From Stereum hirsutum FP-91666 SS1 (lineage: Eukaryota; Basidiomycota; Agaricomycetes; Russulales; Stereaceae), in contig NW_006763140.1 in NCBI RefSeq assembly GCF_000264905.1, positions 1,095,575 to 1,159,574 on the forward strand: DNA of 64,000 nt. Direction: 5' to 3'. Positions 24,690 to 36,214 of this stretch are shown piece after piece. A program made the translations under genes and the position numbers. Position 1 is the stretch's first letter, and each line of letters begins with the position of its first letter. The notes under the pieces are model-generated. The model was not told the origin of the DNA and searched no databases. It saw only the letters and a list, made by a program, of their open reading frames with translations.

Positions 24690-25314
24690 ATGGATTTGAG
24701 CGGCGCATCCTTCGTCAAAGGCGAAATCGTTGCCTTCGCAGAGGTATGTGTATTACAGTACTGCCCTTAGCGTCCTGAAACTCGAAGTTCACGTATTCGT
24801 GACGAGAAGATCTAGGTGAAACCTGACTCAAATCACATTATGCTTGAGTGGACCAAGAGACTGAAATAGCATGTCGAGACAAACGAGCCAGGGACTCTGG
24901 AGTACACCTGGGCAAGAAAGACTGACCTTTCGAAACCCAATGCCGATGAGAAGTCAGTGGGAAGCGACGGTGAAGACGTCGTGTACGTCGTGTGGGAGAG
25001 GTATAAGGATCTAGACGCCTTCCACAGGTTGGATTTCCTCCTGTAGGACTCGCAGAATGACTGATGGGCGTTCTGTGGTGTGACCTACCAAGTCATGTTT
25101 CATGCGAAATGTTGAAGGAGCTGGGGAAGGACGACTTGTTCTCCAAGGTGAGTGATGGGTGTAATGATGCGCGGACGGCATGTCGATTGGAAAGCAATGG
25201 GCCACTTTCTTGCGACATTCATTTTCACTGCAGCCACCAAAGATTCAATTTTGCCATGGAGACCTCGAGAGATTATGGTCCCGTGATCGAAAGGCTGACG
25301 GAGGTGATTTATGA
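24690..25314 (+). pseudogene. ABM-like (antibiotic biosynthesis monooxygenase fold) gene copy 1, in-frame stop
   Basis: This is a paralog of the genes at 32408-32985 and 43919-44566. Exon 1 encodes MDLSGASFVKGEIVAFAE and ends at a GTATGT donor. Exon 2 by alignment starts VKPDSNHIMLEWTKRLK and then hits TAG; the frame continues HVETNEPGTLEYTW and VVYVVWERYKDLDAF, matching the other copies. Later exons give CEMLKELGKDDLFSK and KIQFCHGDLERLW, with a stop at 25312-25314. Either the gene is inactivated by one nonsense codon, or splicing uses the AG of that TAG as acceptor, which stays in frame and deletes 17 residues. The small alpha/beta-barrel family includes monooxygenases and dabb-like enzymes; the role here is unknown. 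Confidence 0.6.
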
Positions 25315-26400
25315 GATAAAGCTAGTCATGTCGATGTCAGTAGTAACGGCTCTGAGGATCGTAACTCTGCGAAATTCATAAAGTCACGGGGTGCACTTAT
25401 ACAGTTCACAAATGAACTGGGGGAGCGCTACCTTCGGCAGCAGCCACCTTGCTTGGTAAATAACTTGCACAAGCACTTCAGGTCTGCTCTATACCACATG
25501 TTCTTGAACGAGATTGGGAGTGCTTACGCCGTGCCCGGCGGGCCCAGTCATTGTCAACATTCTGCGATCCAGTCAAGTTGACTCGAGATTCCTCGGACGC
25601 AAAGCATATGCCGATGAACCCAAATGTCAAGGCAGCGAACGGTATGGGTCCTCATTGCGTCCGACGGCAAGTTATCCGTCTAGCGAGATACTTATTCGTG
25701 ATTACGGTCAATGTTATTTGAACACGATGCTCACAGGTGACAGCACATAGAAAGGTTCCCTGCTACATACTAGTAGAGCATAGCACTTTTATATGGAGGC
25801 CCCGTCATTTTGTGCTGGTACCGTGAGTCTCAAAACCATATATTCAAACTGCTGCCGTTAATTATCAACCACCCAGTTCAGAATATCAACGTCTGCATTT
25901 GAATCGCTGCAGTCACGCCTGAGGGTAGCAGTCAGACCCTCTGCGACGCCACACACTGGTGCCACATAATAAGTCCGCTGTTTGTCCTTGTTTATTTCCG
26001 GGACGATTCTGAGGAATTACGGGGGTAGGAAGGACCTTCAAGCAAGGTAATTTTGATGGACCATGGCCAAGAACAGCGTGATCTACTCAAACTCGGTCTT
26101 GACCGTCGCATCAAAAAGAGGACTTTTCAGTCCATCGGCTGTGTTGACAAGCGGTACACAAGGTGATGGGACATATTCACAAGCGATACTCACCAAGCAT
26201 GACTCCGAGGTTTGAGAGCTTGATCACGCAAATCACGAGAAGAGCCGGGTTTAAGTCACGGTTTCAGGTGAAGCACTATGACATTTCGTCATCTAGAAGA
26301 ATATAAGTATGTGTTCAGATGAAGGGCACCACAGAATCACTCACAAAACGCAATTTCCCCTTCGCATCGTATTGCACTATAAGAACTCCATCACATACAC
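25315..26400. other. Intergenic region (1.1 kb)
   Basis: No recognisable coding sequence; the frame at 25514-25750 has no domain and no visible splice partners. The last 100 nt are AT-richer and presumably hold the promoter of the next gene. Confidence 0.5.
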
Positions 26401-26814
26401 ATGAGCTTGACTCGCACTCCTTCCGTCCTTCTGATAGGCCTCTCCTTCGACCACCCCGCCATCGCCGAGCACATGAAACCTACCCTCTCCTCTAACGTCG
26501 CATCAATCGAAGATCTCATGCCCAAAGAAGGCTACGAGTTCAAAGCTCACTTCTTCGGCCCCCAGGACCTCGAGAAGACGCCATCGGCCTTCGTCTCACC
26601 CGTTGTGGAGGTGCTGAAGGCAGTCAAGTGGGACGTGGTCGTGATTGGGTTCGGAATTCGGGGAAATCCAGCATTGACGGTGTTTTTCGAGGGGTTGGTT
26701 GATGCAGTTCGTGAATGGGCACCGCAGGCGGGGTTGGGGTTTAACGACGGGCCGAAACCTGAGGCGACGGTGGACGCTGCGAAAAGAGTGATGGCAAGGG
26801 CAGTGACTGAGTAG
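26401..26814 (+). CDS. Conserved fungal protein of unknown function, 137 aa
   Basis: A single uninterrupted exon from ATG 26401 to TAG 26812-26814. The sequence has a Rossmann-like rhythm: a beta strand in SVLLIGLSFDHP, a helix, then VKWDVVVIGFGIRGNP followed by TVFFEGLVDAVREWAPQAG and a terminal helix DAAKRVMARAVTE. I recall similar small intronless proteins in many filamentous fungi but no characterised function. The lack of introns contrasts with nearly every neighbour. Confidence 0.7.
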   Translation: MSLTRTPSVLLIGLSFDHPAIAEHMKPTLSSNVASIEDLMPKEGYEFKAHFFGPQDLEKTPSAFVSPVVEVLKAVKWDVVVIGFGIRGNPALTVFFEGLVDAVREWAPQAGLGFNDGPKPEATVDAAKRVMARAVTE

Positions 26815-28365
26815 GAAAAGGTACGTGAGCTATAATGGTGCAACAAGTTTAGGACGCAACTGACAGTGTATTTCAATTACATTTGCATTGAAGCTTGAGT
26901 AGAAGTGGGAGCTTGAACGACATTCCCGCTGGCTAGGAGATGTCGAGGTGGAGAAGATTGACTCGGAGGTGAATACTCCTAGTGATGGGCCCAGATCGTA
27001 GTAGTTACCTAAAACTCCACGGGCTGCTTCATTCGAGAACACAAGAGGAGAATGATGGGGATATGCTCATTCACGAGTTCAGGTCTCGGGGCATTGCTCC
27101 AGTCAGTGATTCCATAAATTCTGACGCAAACCAGAGGGCAGTCCTTAAGCTACAGCCTTCCGCTAAAAAGGTATACAGTCCCCGGTCATCCATGCGTCTG
27201 AGTCGAGGTACGGCAATACTTCAGGAGCATTGGATGCCACTCCAGTATAGCGAAACGGAGAGGGACTCGGGTCGTACCAAGTTTGGTTGGGACTAATCGT
27301 TGGCAGCTTTCGCCACGGCGAGATTCTCGTGCATATAGAAAAGATCACGACCGCGTTCCATAGCTAGACGGCTCCAGGAACCACATACAGGGCAGAAATG
27401 TTGCCCAGAAGGTAAGCCTTGAAGTCGCCTGAGTGTAAGTATTGCGTCCGAGTCCGTGCAACTCGAAGACAGTACTGAGTAGGATGAAGCTAGAGAAAAC
27501 ACGTGATGAGGATGTCCCTATCCTCATAGCGGCTACGCTGCATTATAAGTTTAAGCTTGTGTATCTCTGAAGGAATGGGGTGTTTTGGGTGGTTCGTGTG
27601 ATGGTGGCGCTTCGGATGGCCCGGGCGGGTGCGCCGCAACGAATGACACCCGGCTGAAGCCGAAAAGTTGACGCGGCGTGCGCCGGGACTGCCTTCCACA
27701 ATCAACTTACGTTCAACAAGGTCACGCCGGTCAAACAAGCTTGAATCAGCCAACCAGGCTCTTTCACCCCGCATACCCTATACTTGCACTTACACTCAAG
27801 GTCCCGCGTTTGCGCTTCCAACAATGCCTTCGATGCATCAGCAGTAGTACTTAGTCTGTTTGGCGACAATTCGAATTCCAGGGGCAGCGTCTCTTTCCTT
27901 GGCTTGTGACCTCTGGTGCAAATCTATGCCAGAAACGACAATACTCTCGTGTGCGACCTTCGCACAGACTTTTTCCGGGACTTTCTAGTTAACAAAGTGG
28001 CTCCTCAACTCCATATTACGAAGAATTTCCTGTACACTTGTGCCTGTCTTCGCAGTCCACGGGACGTGCTCTAAACGGCTGGATCTCCTAGTAGCGTTCA
28101 ATGTCCCATTCATTCCCCCTCATACTAGAACCGAAATATGGTTTTGCAATATACTGCCACTCATTCAAAACATTTCTCCAATCTTGAGTGTATCTTTACT
28201 CGTAATGCAGACCGAAAGGACCACAGGGGTATTCCTCGTTGGCCTTCAGCTGTATGGATATTGCCGGAGACGGTGAGCCAGAGCAGTATAAAGAGGCAGC
28301 CAGAAACGCCTTTCAACGGCAGAGAGTAGCTCATCCACTCTTTACCACTCCACTTCACCCACAAG
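26815..28365. other. Intergenic region (1.5 kb) upstream of hydrophobin
   Basis: No recognisable gene. The segment 27590-27700 is locally GC-rich. The hydrophobin TATA-like box lies near the right end. Small open frames on both strands are short and featureless. Confidence 0.45.
28287..28292 (+). promoter_or_regulatory. TATA-like box of the hydrophobin gene
   Basis: TATAAA lies 79 nt upstream of the ATG at 28366, a spacing typical of strongly expressed hydrophobin genes. Confidence 0.55.
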
Positions 28366-28878
28366 ATGTTCGCCCTCTCTTCTACCCGTGTCGTCATCGC
28401 CTTGGCTGCTTTGGCCTCTGTCAGTCCCTGTAGTTGATCGCTCTATGCCTCGATGACGCACTGACTATCTTCTTTATACTAGGTGGCTTCCGCGGCGAGT
28501 ATTCAGGAAAAGCGCCAGACTCCAGTGACCTGCACCTCAGGCACTCCTGAATGCTGCACAATCGTTACCTCTGATGTGAGTCGAAAACCTTGAAGCATGA
28601 CATTGGCTAAACTTTCATATGTATAGCTCTCGACGTTGGATCCGCTTCTTCTCTCATTCCTCGAGCAACTAGGTTTAACCGATGACACCCCTATCGGAGC
28701 CGGCTGTGTTGCTCCCACTGGGACCACCTGTGCCTCTGGGCTCACGGGTGCTTGTTGTGCGGATATAACCTCCGTCGTACGTCGACTTATATCAGATCAT
28801 TCTTCCTGCTGATCACAGACTTCGCTGCAGCTCGGTTTCGGATTGATCGGCACCGGCTGTGGTCCCTCGTCCACTTGA
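28366..28878 (+). CDS. Class I hydrophobin
   Basis: A small secreted amphipathic wall protein that coats aerial hyphae or fruiting bodies. Four exons (28366-28419, 28493-28575, 28627-28776, 28820-28878) give about 114 residues. The signal peptide is MFALSSTRVVIALAALASVASA, followed by a QEKR site resembling a Kex2 cleavage site. The eight-cysteine pattern C-X6-CC-X32-C-X7-C-X7-CC-X19-C is complete. The C-X6-CC start and the long loop place it in class I. Only five residues follow the last cysteine. Exon 1 ends inside the signal peptide with a GTCAGT donor. Confidence 0.92.
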
Positions 28879-29431
28879 TTTGCTTCAACCTCCAATGCAT
28901 CACCTCTCTTCGCTGGCGGTGCCGTCGTAGATCCGTGGAGTGAGGGTCGATACCGTTGATGGGTGGTCACCCTTTGGATAACTTCTCCGTTTGCTGTTGT
29001 TTTTGTACCGCACTCTGCTGCTAAGAGCTTGTATTCAACTACTTGCCGTCGAGCAGAATCATTGTGTTTGTCCATTGACTGCATCCGTTTGATGTCCGAT
29101 CCCGTGAGCTCAGCTAAGTTGAAGCCTGCCAAAAGCCTGCCAGTAAGGTTTGACATGCGTTTTTCACACTTTGGCACTAGGCAACATATGTGGACGTGCC
29201 AGTGTGTACACCAAGGTCTCCGTGAAGTCAACTTGTAAAGAGTTCGAATTTGAGAACAGCGTGGTACGGACTCGGAGCAGGGCGGGTTGAACATGAATAC
29301 GGGTATAAAGAAATTCACATGATTGGCTCCCGGACGACGCGCCGAAGCGGCGGCGCGGCTTCGCATGGTCGCTGTAGCCGCCGACGCAGCTGCTCGTCCA
29401 TCTCCGCATCCTCATCTCTCTCTTTCTCACT
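28879..29431. other. Intergenic region between hydrophobin and SDH4
   Basis: 3' UTR of the hydrophobin gene and promoter of the next gene. A CT-rich run (CTCATCTCTCTCTTTCTCAC) immediately precedes the SDH4 ATG, as is common for fungal housekeeping promoters. Confidence 0.5.
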
Positions 29432-30303
29432 ATGACTTCCTCATCCATTGTTCGCTCATCCCTCAACAAACATCTGTCCCCTGTTCTTGCACGCAGGGCT
29501 GCCCTCACTCTCTGTATGTCTGACAACTGTCTTAAATAAATGGGTCAACTCTGACAGTACCTCCACTCGTCGAACGCATCGGATAGCTCGTCCTGCGTCA
29601 ACAGTCTCGAAGTTCGACTATGTCCCAGGAGGACGTACGTTCATTTACACTTGAACGCCCAGATCTTGTTGAACTTACTGGGGAAACAATGGCAGCCATC
29701 TACAAGGGCACCGTGAATGACCCGACGACCTACCCCCCACCATCCAAGACCCACGGCTCATACCACTGGGCATTCGAACGGCTCCTCAGCGCCGGACTTG
29801 TACCATTGACCGCCGCCGCATTCATCACTTCCGGCTCCGCATATCCTGTTCTCGACGGAATCTTGGGTGTTAGTTTGGTCATGCATTCTCACATCGGTGT
29901 ACGTCCTTTTGTACTCGATTTTCTGTCGTGCTCGCCGATTGCGTTGAAATGGGTGCTGATATGTTGTCATGATGTTTCCTGTGTTGGCCTCAGTTCGACT
30001 CCATCGTTGTTGATTACCTCCATGACCGCAAATTCCCATGGGTCGGACCTCTGGCAAGATGGTCACTCCGGGCAGCCACCGTTGCAACCCTTGTCGGTGT
30101 TTATCAATTCAACACCAACGACGTCGGTACGTACCATCTCTTAGTGCCGTCTTATCCACACTCGTTCGGGAGTCTTTCCACCAAGTCGCGAGCTCCTGTG
30201 GCCGCACTCTGCTCCAAAGACTGCTTCCCATATCATAATACTGACTTCGATGCCCTGTCATACAGGATTGACCGAGCTTATCCGCAGGGTCTGGACTGCT
30301 TAG
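29432..30303 (+). CDS. SDH4: Succinate dehydrogenase membrane anchor subunit (CybS)
   Basis: This is the small membrane subunit of respiratory complex II in the mitochondrial inner membrane; it helps bind ubiquinone and heme. The N-terminus MTSSSIVRSSLNKHLSPVLA is a mitochondrial presequence. The mature part runs YKGTVNDPTTYPPPSKTHGS, then the helix HWAFERLLSAGLVPLTAAAF. The diagnostic HSHIGFDSIVVDYLHDR block carries the conserved His and the DY pair, and a last helix covers ATVATLVGVYQF. Five exons were joined; the junctions at about 29633-29697 (GG-P-IYKG) and before FDSIVV are in frame. It ends at TAG 30301-30303 after LIRRVWTA. Confidence 0.92.
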
Positions 30304-31000
30304 AGACCTTTAGCTTCCAGTCATGTGGGGATGAGGGCAGGTCTGATAGCAGGTTTTCGTTTTTCGCGTTTTATTCTCCTCTGTACTTCACCGGCACGTA
30401 CAATGAATCAGAACGGTTTCTGTTCATCAGCGACGCTTAGGCGGTACTCCGAAGGCCGCTTCAAGGATGTGCATCCTGAACTTCTCTGGCAAGTCGGATG
30501 TTGACCATTTCCGATGTCTCCCGAGGTTCGGGTGGGAATTGGCAGCTGAATATATATGGAACTGCCTTGTCCAACTTCTCCCGGGAAGATCATGCTTTTG
30601 TGCTCGAAAAAGGCGAGCAGACAAACGCTCGAAATAGGCTTGTCTTCATGAGAATCACTGCGCGTGTCTGACGCCAGATTCCCGACGATGACCAACCATG
30701 TGCTCCCATCAATTACAGGCTCCTGCGAAGTGCGAGAGATACACATGGAACCTGGATCTCAGCAATATATAAGACCAGGATGATGAGTGGGTTGGTGACC
30801 ATACTTTCCCTATCACTTATTGCGCCATAGGTGAGTGAGATCATACTAGAACCAGTGTGAGGTCAGCTCCATAAATGTGACGTTCGTGTAATTGATGACT
30901 TACAAGCCAGCCATTAGTACGTCCAGATATTTCTCCCAAGCGTTCATCGGTTTATCAAACACCTCGACAATCTCTTTGAGACGAGCAGCGTACCACTGAC
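30304..31000. other. Intergenic region between SDH4 and DJ-1-like gene
   Basis: It contains the SDH4 3' end and the upstream region of the DJ-1-like gene, with a TATA-like TATATAAG near 30766. A minus-strand frame at 30408-30746 has no recognisable domain; I could not decide whether it is coding. Confidence 0.45.
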
Positions 31001-32085
31001 ATGTCGGACACTCCGAGGGTGATACTTCTGATGGCGGACTACGGTCACGATCCAACAGGTCTGCCAGCCCGCTTCCTTCTCGTGCAGTTCTGAAGCTCAT
31101 GTGTGCATGAATTCGTGCCCTCGTTGACAGAAACCGCCGTTCCATACACCGAATTTGTGAAAGCCGGGTTCAAGGTTACTTTCGCCACAGAGAATGGGAA
31201 AGTGCCAGCGTGCGATAAGAGGATGCTTACTGGACTTTCACAGAAGTTGTTGGTACGACATCACTTCTAAATCAGCATATTCGTCTCTGACTACGAGTTT
31301 GTATTATTTTCAGGGAGCCACCAAATCCGCCATCAGCCTCTACACACAAATGACCGCCTCCCTCTCCTTCCAATCCCCGCTCTCCTGGTCTTCACCAGAC
31401 TTCTCGCTCCTGACCTACGACCTCGTCTTCCTCCCCGGCGGGCACGACAAAGGCGTGCGCCAAATAATCGACTCACTAGCCATCAAACGCCTTCTAGTAG
31501 CCTATTTCCCTCTTACAAATAAAGAGTCTTCGGAAAAGAAAGTCCTCGCTGCGGTCTGCCACGGCGTCATGGTCCTCTCTGAGGCGCTGGTCTTGGAAGG
31601 TGAGGATAAGGATAAGAGCGTGATGAGTGGGTGTACGACGACGGCGTTGCCGGCTGTTTTTGAGGGCGTGGCGTATCAGGGTACGAGGCTTTGGTTGGGG
31701 GATTATTATTTGACGTATGGGAGGGGATCGGATTCGGTGGAGACGGCGGTGCGTTGCCTGGTCCTCCTACTAGCGGAAACATGCACCTGCACATGCATGG
31801 AGAGTTCCAAGCTGATTGTGTTTGAGCTATATAGGTCAAGAAGAGACTGGATGATCCGGGTAAGCAGTGGAAATGTAGCTTGAGCCCAAGTCCGTGAGTG
31901 TTTCTCCTTCGTGAACATGCGGTAGACCAAAATCGGCTCAATATATACTCTAATGCGTGTGGCCCAAAAATAGGTTCGTTGTCGAGGACGAGAAGTATAA
32001 CTACGTCAGCGCTCGATTCCCGCCTGATGCAAAGTTATTGGCAGAGAAGGCGGTTGAGTTGGTTAGGGAGTGTCAGGCTCGGTGA
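31001..32085 (+). CDS. DJ-1/PfpI family protein (glutamine amidotransferase-like fold)
   Basis: The first exon is MSDTPRVILLMADYGHDPT, chosen because it supplies the first beta strand and joins in frame to ETAVPYTEFVKAGFKVTFAT across 31059-31130. The core shows DLVFLPGGHDKGVRQII and the nucleophile elbow VLAAVCHGVMVLSEA with the Cys-His pair. A further strand-loop follows in VMSGCTTTALPA, and the protein ends ARFPPDAKLLAEKAVELV. The stop is TGA 32083-32085. Such proteins act as glyoxalases, chaperones or peptidase-like enzymes. The substrate cannot be inferred here. Five short introns are canonical GT-AG. Confidence 0.85.
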
Positions 32086-32407
32086 CACTTGTACTTGGTC
32101 CTTTCGATGACAGGCTATAGTTAAAGATCTTGTAGAGCTCTCAGCGCTGTGGCGCATTGTTTGTTTGACCAAGGGATATCGTGAGTACAGTAGGACTTCT
32201 CTACATGCTCGTGCTCACTCAACGGCTCAGTTGAACTGATTATAGATCGACGTACTACTATGGACAATCCGTCTTCAAAGTACAATTTGGCATATGATAC
32301 CGTACTATACAACAGATCGAAAGCCCCTGTGGCCCGCCCAGAGTCAGCGGCACACATATTATCACCAACCCCTTCGCATCGTATTCAGCCCAATAGCTAT
32401 TGTGCAT
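32086..32407. other. Convergent intergenic region
   Basis: 3' UTRs of the DJ-1-like gene (+) and ABM-like copy 2 (-). Nothing else is visible. Confidence 0.5.
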
Positions 32408-32985
32408 CTACCAGCCGGCCTTCAGGTCACCGTGATGGAACTGTATCACCGGGTGCTAATTGCACAATGGAAGAGAGTGCTCAGTATGTGAGATGCTAAC
32501 GTCGATGGTCCACCACTCGTTGCGAATAGATACTCACCATCACAAGCAAACCCGCCTTCTCTCCCTCTTTAATGACCTCGCTAGCCCAATGTCTTCGCAC
32601 AGCATCCCACTCATCAGCCATCGAATATCCACCACCACCCTTTTCTCTGTTGAAATCTTGAAAAACACTCACGCATTCAACGCCTCCAGATCCCTATACC
32701 TCTCCCAAACGACATACACCCCTTCCACCGCCTTCACATCCTCCGGATCAGCACTCGCGGGCGCTTTCTTCGCCCAGCTGTACTCGAGCGTTCCGGGCTC
32801 GGTGGCTGCTCCCGCTTTGAACTTTTCGATCCATTCGACGGCGACGGCGGGCCCTACTTCGGGTTTGACGTGAACCTGTAAGTCGGTCATTACTCGGACT
32901 GTGAGGGTGCTGTGGCGTAGAAGGTGGGGCTTGCCTCTGTGAGGATCACGATTTCTCCTTTGACGTCGGCGGGGGAGGCACTCAT
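32408..32985 (-). CDS. ABM-like (antibiotic biosynthesis monooxygenase fold) protein, copy 2
   Basis: The intact copy of a three-member paralog set. Exon 1 encodes MSASPADVKGEIVILTE. The next exon begins VHVKPEVGPAVAVEWIEKFK and continues EPGTLEYSWAKK and VYVVWERYRDLEALNA. The third gives GYSMADEWDAVRRHWASEVI and the last HPVIQFHHGDLKAGW before TAG at 32408-32410. The protein has about 140 residues with no signal peptide. The first intron (32876-32934) has a GC donor (GCAAGC), where copies 1 and 3 use GTATGT at the same position. Two strands with the WERY motif and the final xQFxHGDL are shared by the set. The fold suggests a small dimeric enzyme; activity is unknown. Confidence 0.75.
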
Positions 32986-33663
32986 TACTTTGTTGCTGGA
33001 GATATACGACAAAGAAGATGGGAAAAGCGAGGCTTAGGAGTACCAGGAAACAGGATCTCATCAAACGCGCAGTATATATGCTAGCACAGGCATCAACGCA
33101 TCACTGGCGGCGACATGATACCGTCCTCGGTCTCCGCCCTACTGTCCTTAATTGTTTATCAGATGGAGAGGCACAGGAAAGACTGGGCAATGGATGCGAC
33201 AGGCTCCTTGGCGAATCCTTGGAATGAGACGTACGTAGACATCAACTTTCGTATAGCCTTATCTACTAACCGCGAGCGGTGAAGTTATGCAAGCTACTAG
33301 ATGATAGAGGCAGAGACAGAGCTGGAAGAACGAGTTCGCTATTGATTGGTATACTGTACATACACAATATTGGAATTGACCACCGATGAAAACGTACATG
33401 CACCATCAAATGAAATAAACAGAATGAAGAACGAAACCGTCAACCATGCCAACCCCCAAGAACAAGCGGTGTATTATGAAGAAAGAAAGAAAGAAAGAAA
33501 GGATCAATGAATCGCAGCCCATCGAGTACAACGCTGATCATGCTACACGAGGGCACGTCCTTGAGAGTGAACAACCAATCAGGGCCAAGAGAAAAGCAAA
33601 GAACCATTGACGACCCGCACAGTTCCTGCCAGTGCTTGATATACGCCATGCTCCATATCTGAC
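32986..33663. other. Intergenic region with ABM copy 2 promoter and FHA gene 3' UTR
   Basis: A TATA-like TATATAT lies at 33073-33079, about 90 nt upstream of the ABM start at 32985. The right part is the 3' UTR of the FHA gene and contains a GAAA microsatellite. Confidence 0.5.
33478..33501. repeat. (GAAA)n microsatellite
   Basis: Uninterrupted GAAA units in the 3' UTR of the FHA gene; the second such tract in the window. Confidence 0.85.
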
Positions 33664-36214
33664 CTAGAATGTTTCGGGGGCGAAAGCCAACGCAGTCCAC
33701 GTAACGATAGCGCCGACCGTCATCACCCCCGTCGTCTTTGCCACCGCCGACACGATCCTCCTCGCCGTCCCGCGCCCCGTACGCATACGCTTCGCAACGC
33801 GCCTATCAGTACTCTCAAGGCTCATATCGCCGCCATCGTCGCACTCAACCTCTTCGCCGTCATCGTCGTCTTCAATCGAACGCTTCCTCTTGAGCGAGCG
33901 CGACGTCGATTGTGACTGGGACGGGGTAGACGAAGATGTCATTGCAGCGAGGGCGACGCTCTGCGCTGTGTAAGACGACCGAACGCCTGACTTGTCATGG
34001 GGCATCTGAGTACGTACCAGTTGTTCTCTGTGCTGCTGCTCTAAAGCTTCCAGAGCGGCCAGCTTGGCGAGAGCGTCGGAGCGGATGGCTTTGAGGCCTT
34101 CGAGCTCGTTCTCTATATTCGCCGCAGCAGACTCTCGGAGAGCTTTCATTTCTGAGAAACCCCACCCAATCAACATCGATCAGTAGGCGGTGGACCAGTG
34201 TGGAAGGAATGCAAGAGACGGATACATACCCTGGACCAAATCGTTCAAAGCGTCCACACTCGAGCAGACATCTTCCCTTCCTGCGAGGGCACTCTCAAGC
34301 ATCTCAACGGACGGAACGAACACGGGAGCGGGCACATTCTGTTCCTGCTGAGCCCGGAGTTCATCAAGTTCTGCTTGCCTTACCTCAGCTTGTTCTCTCA
34401 ATCGAGCAAGCTCGCTGTCCACCCCGTCCAGGCGCGAAGTGATCGTGGCCAATTCCTCACGTAACTCTGTCGAGCTATCGGAGACCACGTCGACGCGCTT
34501 CTGGAGGGACTGTGCGAGAGTAGTAGTCTCGTCGAGACGTTTGTCGAGACCGTCGAAGCGCTCGGAGGTCGCCTTCTGGTCTTGCTGCGTGCGGCGGTGA
34601 TCGATGCTCAATCGTAGTACGCTAGACTGGAAGCATGAAAGGGTATAATCAGTACGACACAAAATGAGCTGGAAATAAAAGACCCACCCGCATTTCAACC
34701 AAAGTAGAATCAATCTTAGCCACTCTCAACGAGACGTCTTCGCCGCCCGCGGGAACAGAGGATGTGGTGGCGGCGATAGGAGCCTCGCTGGCAGGGCGCG
34801 CGACGGGTTCGGGCTGAGACTCAGGCTCAGGAACTGGTGCAGCCGAGGACTGAGACTCCGCCTCCACAGACGGTTCAGAGAGGTTCTCCTCCTCGACCTC
34901 CATCTCGATATCGTCATTGTCTTCATCGGACCTTTGGGCCACCCCTGCCACCACCTCGACATCCACGTTAGGTGTGGCAAGCTCATCCTCTTCTTCCATC
35001 GCTGGCCCAAACACGTCCTCGAGACGAGGCCAATCCGACGGCAGAAGATCAGGGGACTCAGGGTTTGCACCCGTCATGGCTGGTTCGTCGCCAGCGGCAG
35101 CGGCAACGTCGGAGATAGCAGGAGAGGGCGACCTCGACTCCTCCATATCGGACGGTTCATCGTCATCATCTCCGACCGCCACCGCATCATTGTCGCTGGT
35201 AAAATTAGGAAGTTGGTCGCGGAACCAGCGATGTATAGAGTTTTGACGAGGTAGACTCTGGGAGCTCAAGGGAGAGTGGAGTGGCGGGAGAATACGTCCG
35301 AGAAGACCAAGGCCCTGGAGTGAGGGAAGGTTCGGTCCATGAGAGGATGAGCGTCTGAGGAGAGAGTCGTCACTAGCGGGACGAATGGGATACTCCTCCG
35401 GAGGATGGATCTCTTCGACATCGGAGTCGCGTCGGACAGAGGAAGAATCGGAGGAAGAGGACGACAAAGATGACGGGAGGAAGACGCCATAGCGGCCACT
35501 GAACCTCATAGGGGCCTTTCCTTTGTTCTTCGAGGTGAGCTCAGAGGACGTAGTAGCGGTGGTAGCAGGCGCCGCCGTGGTAGAGGGTTCGGGATTATGG
35601 AGCAGTCGGATACGGATTGTTACAGGACGAACAGTATTGCTTTCCTGTCCGACAGTCTTGCCGAAGGTGACAGTGTCACCATCCTCGAGCATGGTAGGTT
35701 GCTCTGGAGGGATAATGCTGGAGACAGTTTCGCCTACTTTGAGGATATGCGTCCCGTGACGGGACTTCAGATCAACGAGATAGACCTAGTGAGTGATGAC
35801 GGGCTGTCAACCATCGGGCTGATAGATTAAAGGACCAGAAAGTGGCAGCATAAGACATACATGACCTGTCTCCGACAGCAGAATCTTCGCTTGCTTTCGA
35901 CTGATGACTGGGCAGTCGAAAGTGACCGTATCTGCCTCCTTCGTCTTACCATCGTCCTTACTGGATCCCCGTCCGATATGGATGATGGGGGTGCTGGTCT
36001 TGTAGAAGACATGACTCTCGCCAGCAATTCCGTTGGCTTTGATGACGTGAAAGCTTAAACCTACACAGAGCAACGAGGTTACAATGCGAATCGATGGGGC
36101 TAGGGCATGAGAGGGCAATGTACCAGTGATGGGACGCATCTGTTCTGAAGCAAATATCTTAGTTGAGGTTCTCAACGGTGAGTTCATTCCTATGTATTGT
36201 ATATCGTCTTCCAT
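33664..36214 (-). CDS. FHA-domain coiled-coil protein with C-terminal membrane anchor
   Basis: The N-terminal FHA phosphothreonine-binding domain spans about residues 35-130: PIIHIGRGSS, DCPVISRKQAKILLSE and YLVDLKSRHGTHILKVGE, giving the GR, SR and HGT core motifs. A long acidic, Ser/Pro-rich disordered region follows. Coiled coils come next (ELREELATITSRLDGVDSEL and LESALAGREDVCSSVDALN). A basic patch (SRSLKRKRSIEDDDDGEE) precedes a terminal hydrophobic helix, AVAKTTGVMTVGAIVTWTAL, ending 5-6 residues before the stop. This FHA, coiled-coil, tail-anchor order is that of SLMAP and fungal Far9/PRO45 STRIPAK subunits at the nuclear envelope or ER; that identity is an inference from architecture. 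The start is at ATG 36214; introns are short and canonical. Confidence 0.78.

Noticed and set aside
30408..30746. Minus-strand frame of 112 codons between SDH4 and the DJ-1-like gene
   Set aside because: No recognisable domain and no clear promoter or splice context. It could be real, but the sequence alone does not support it.
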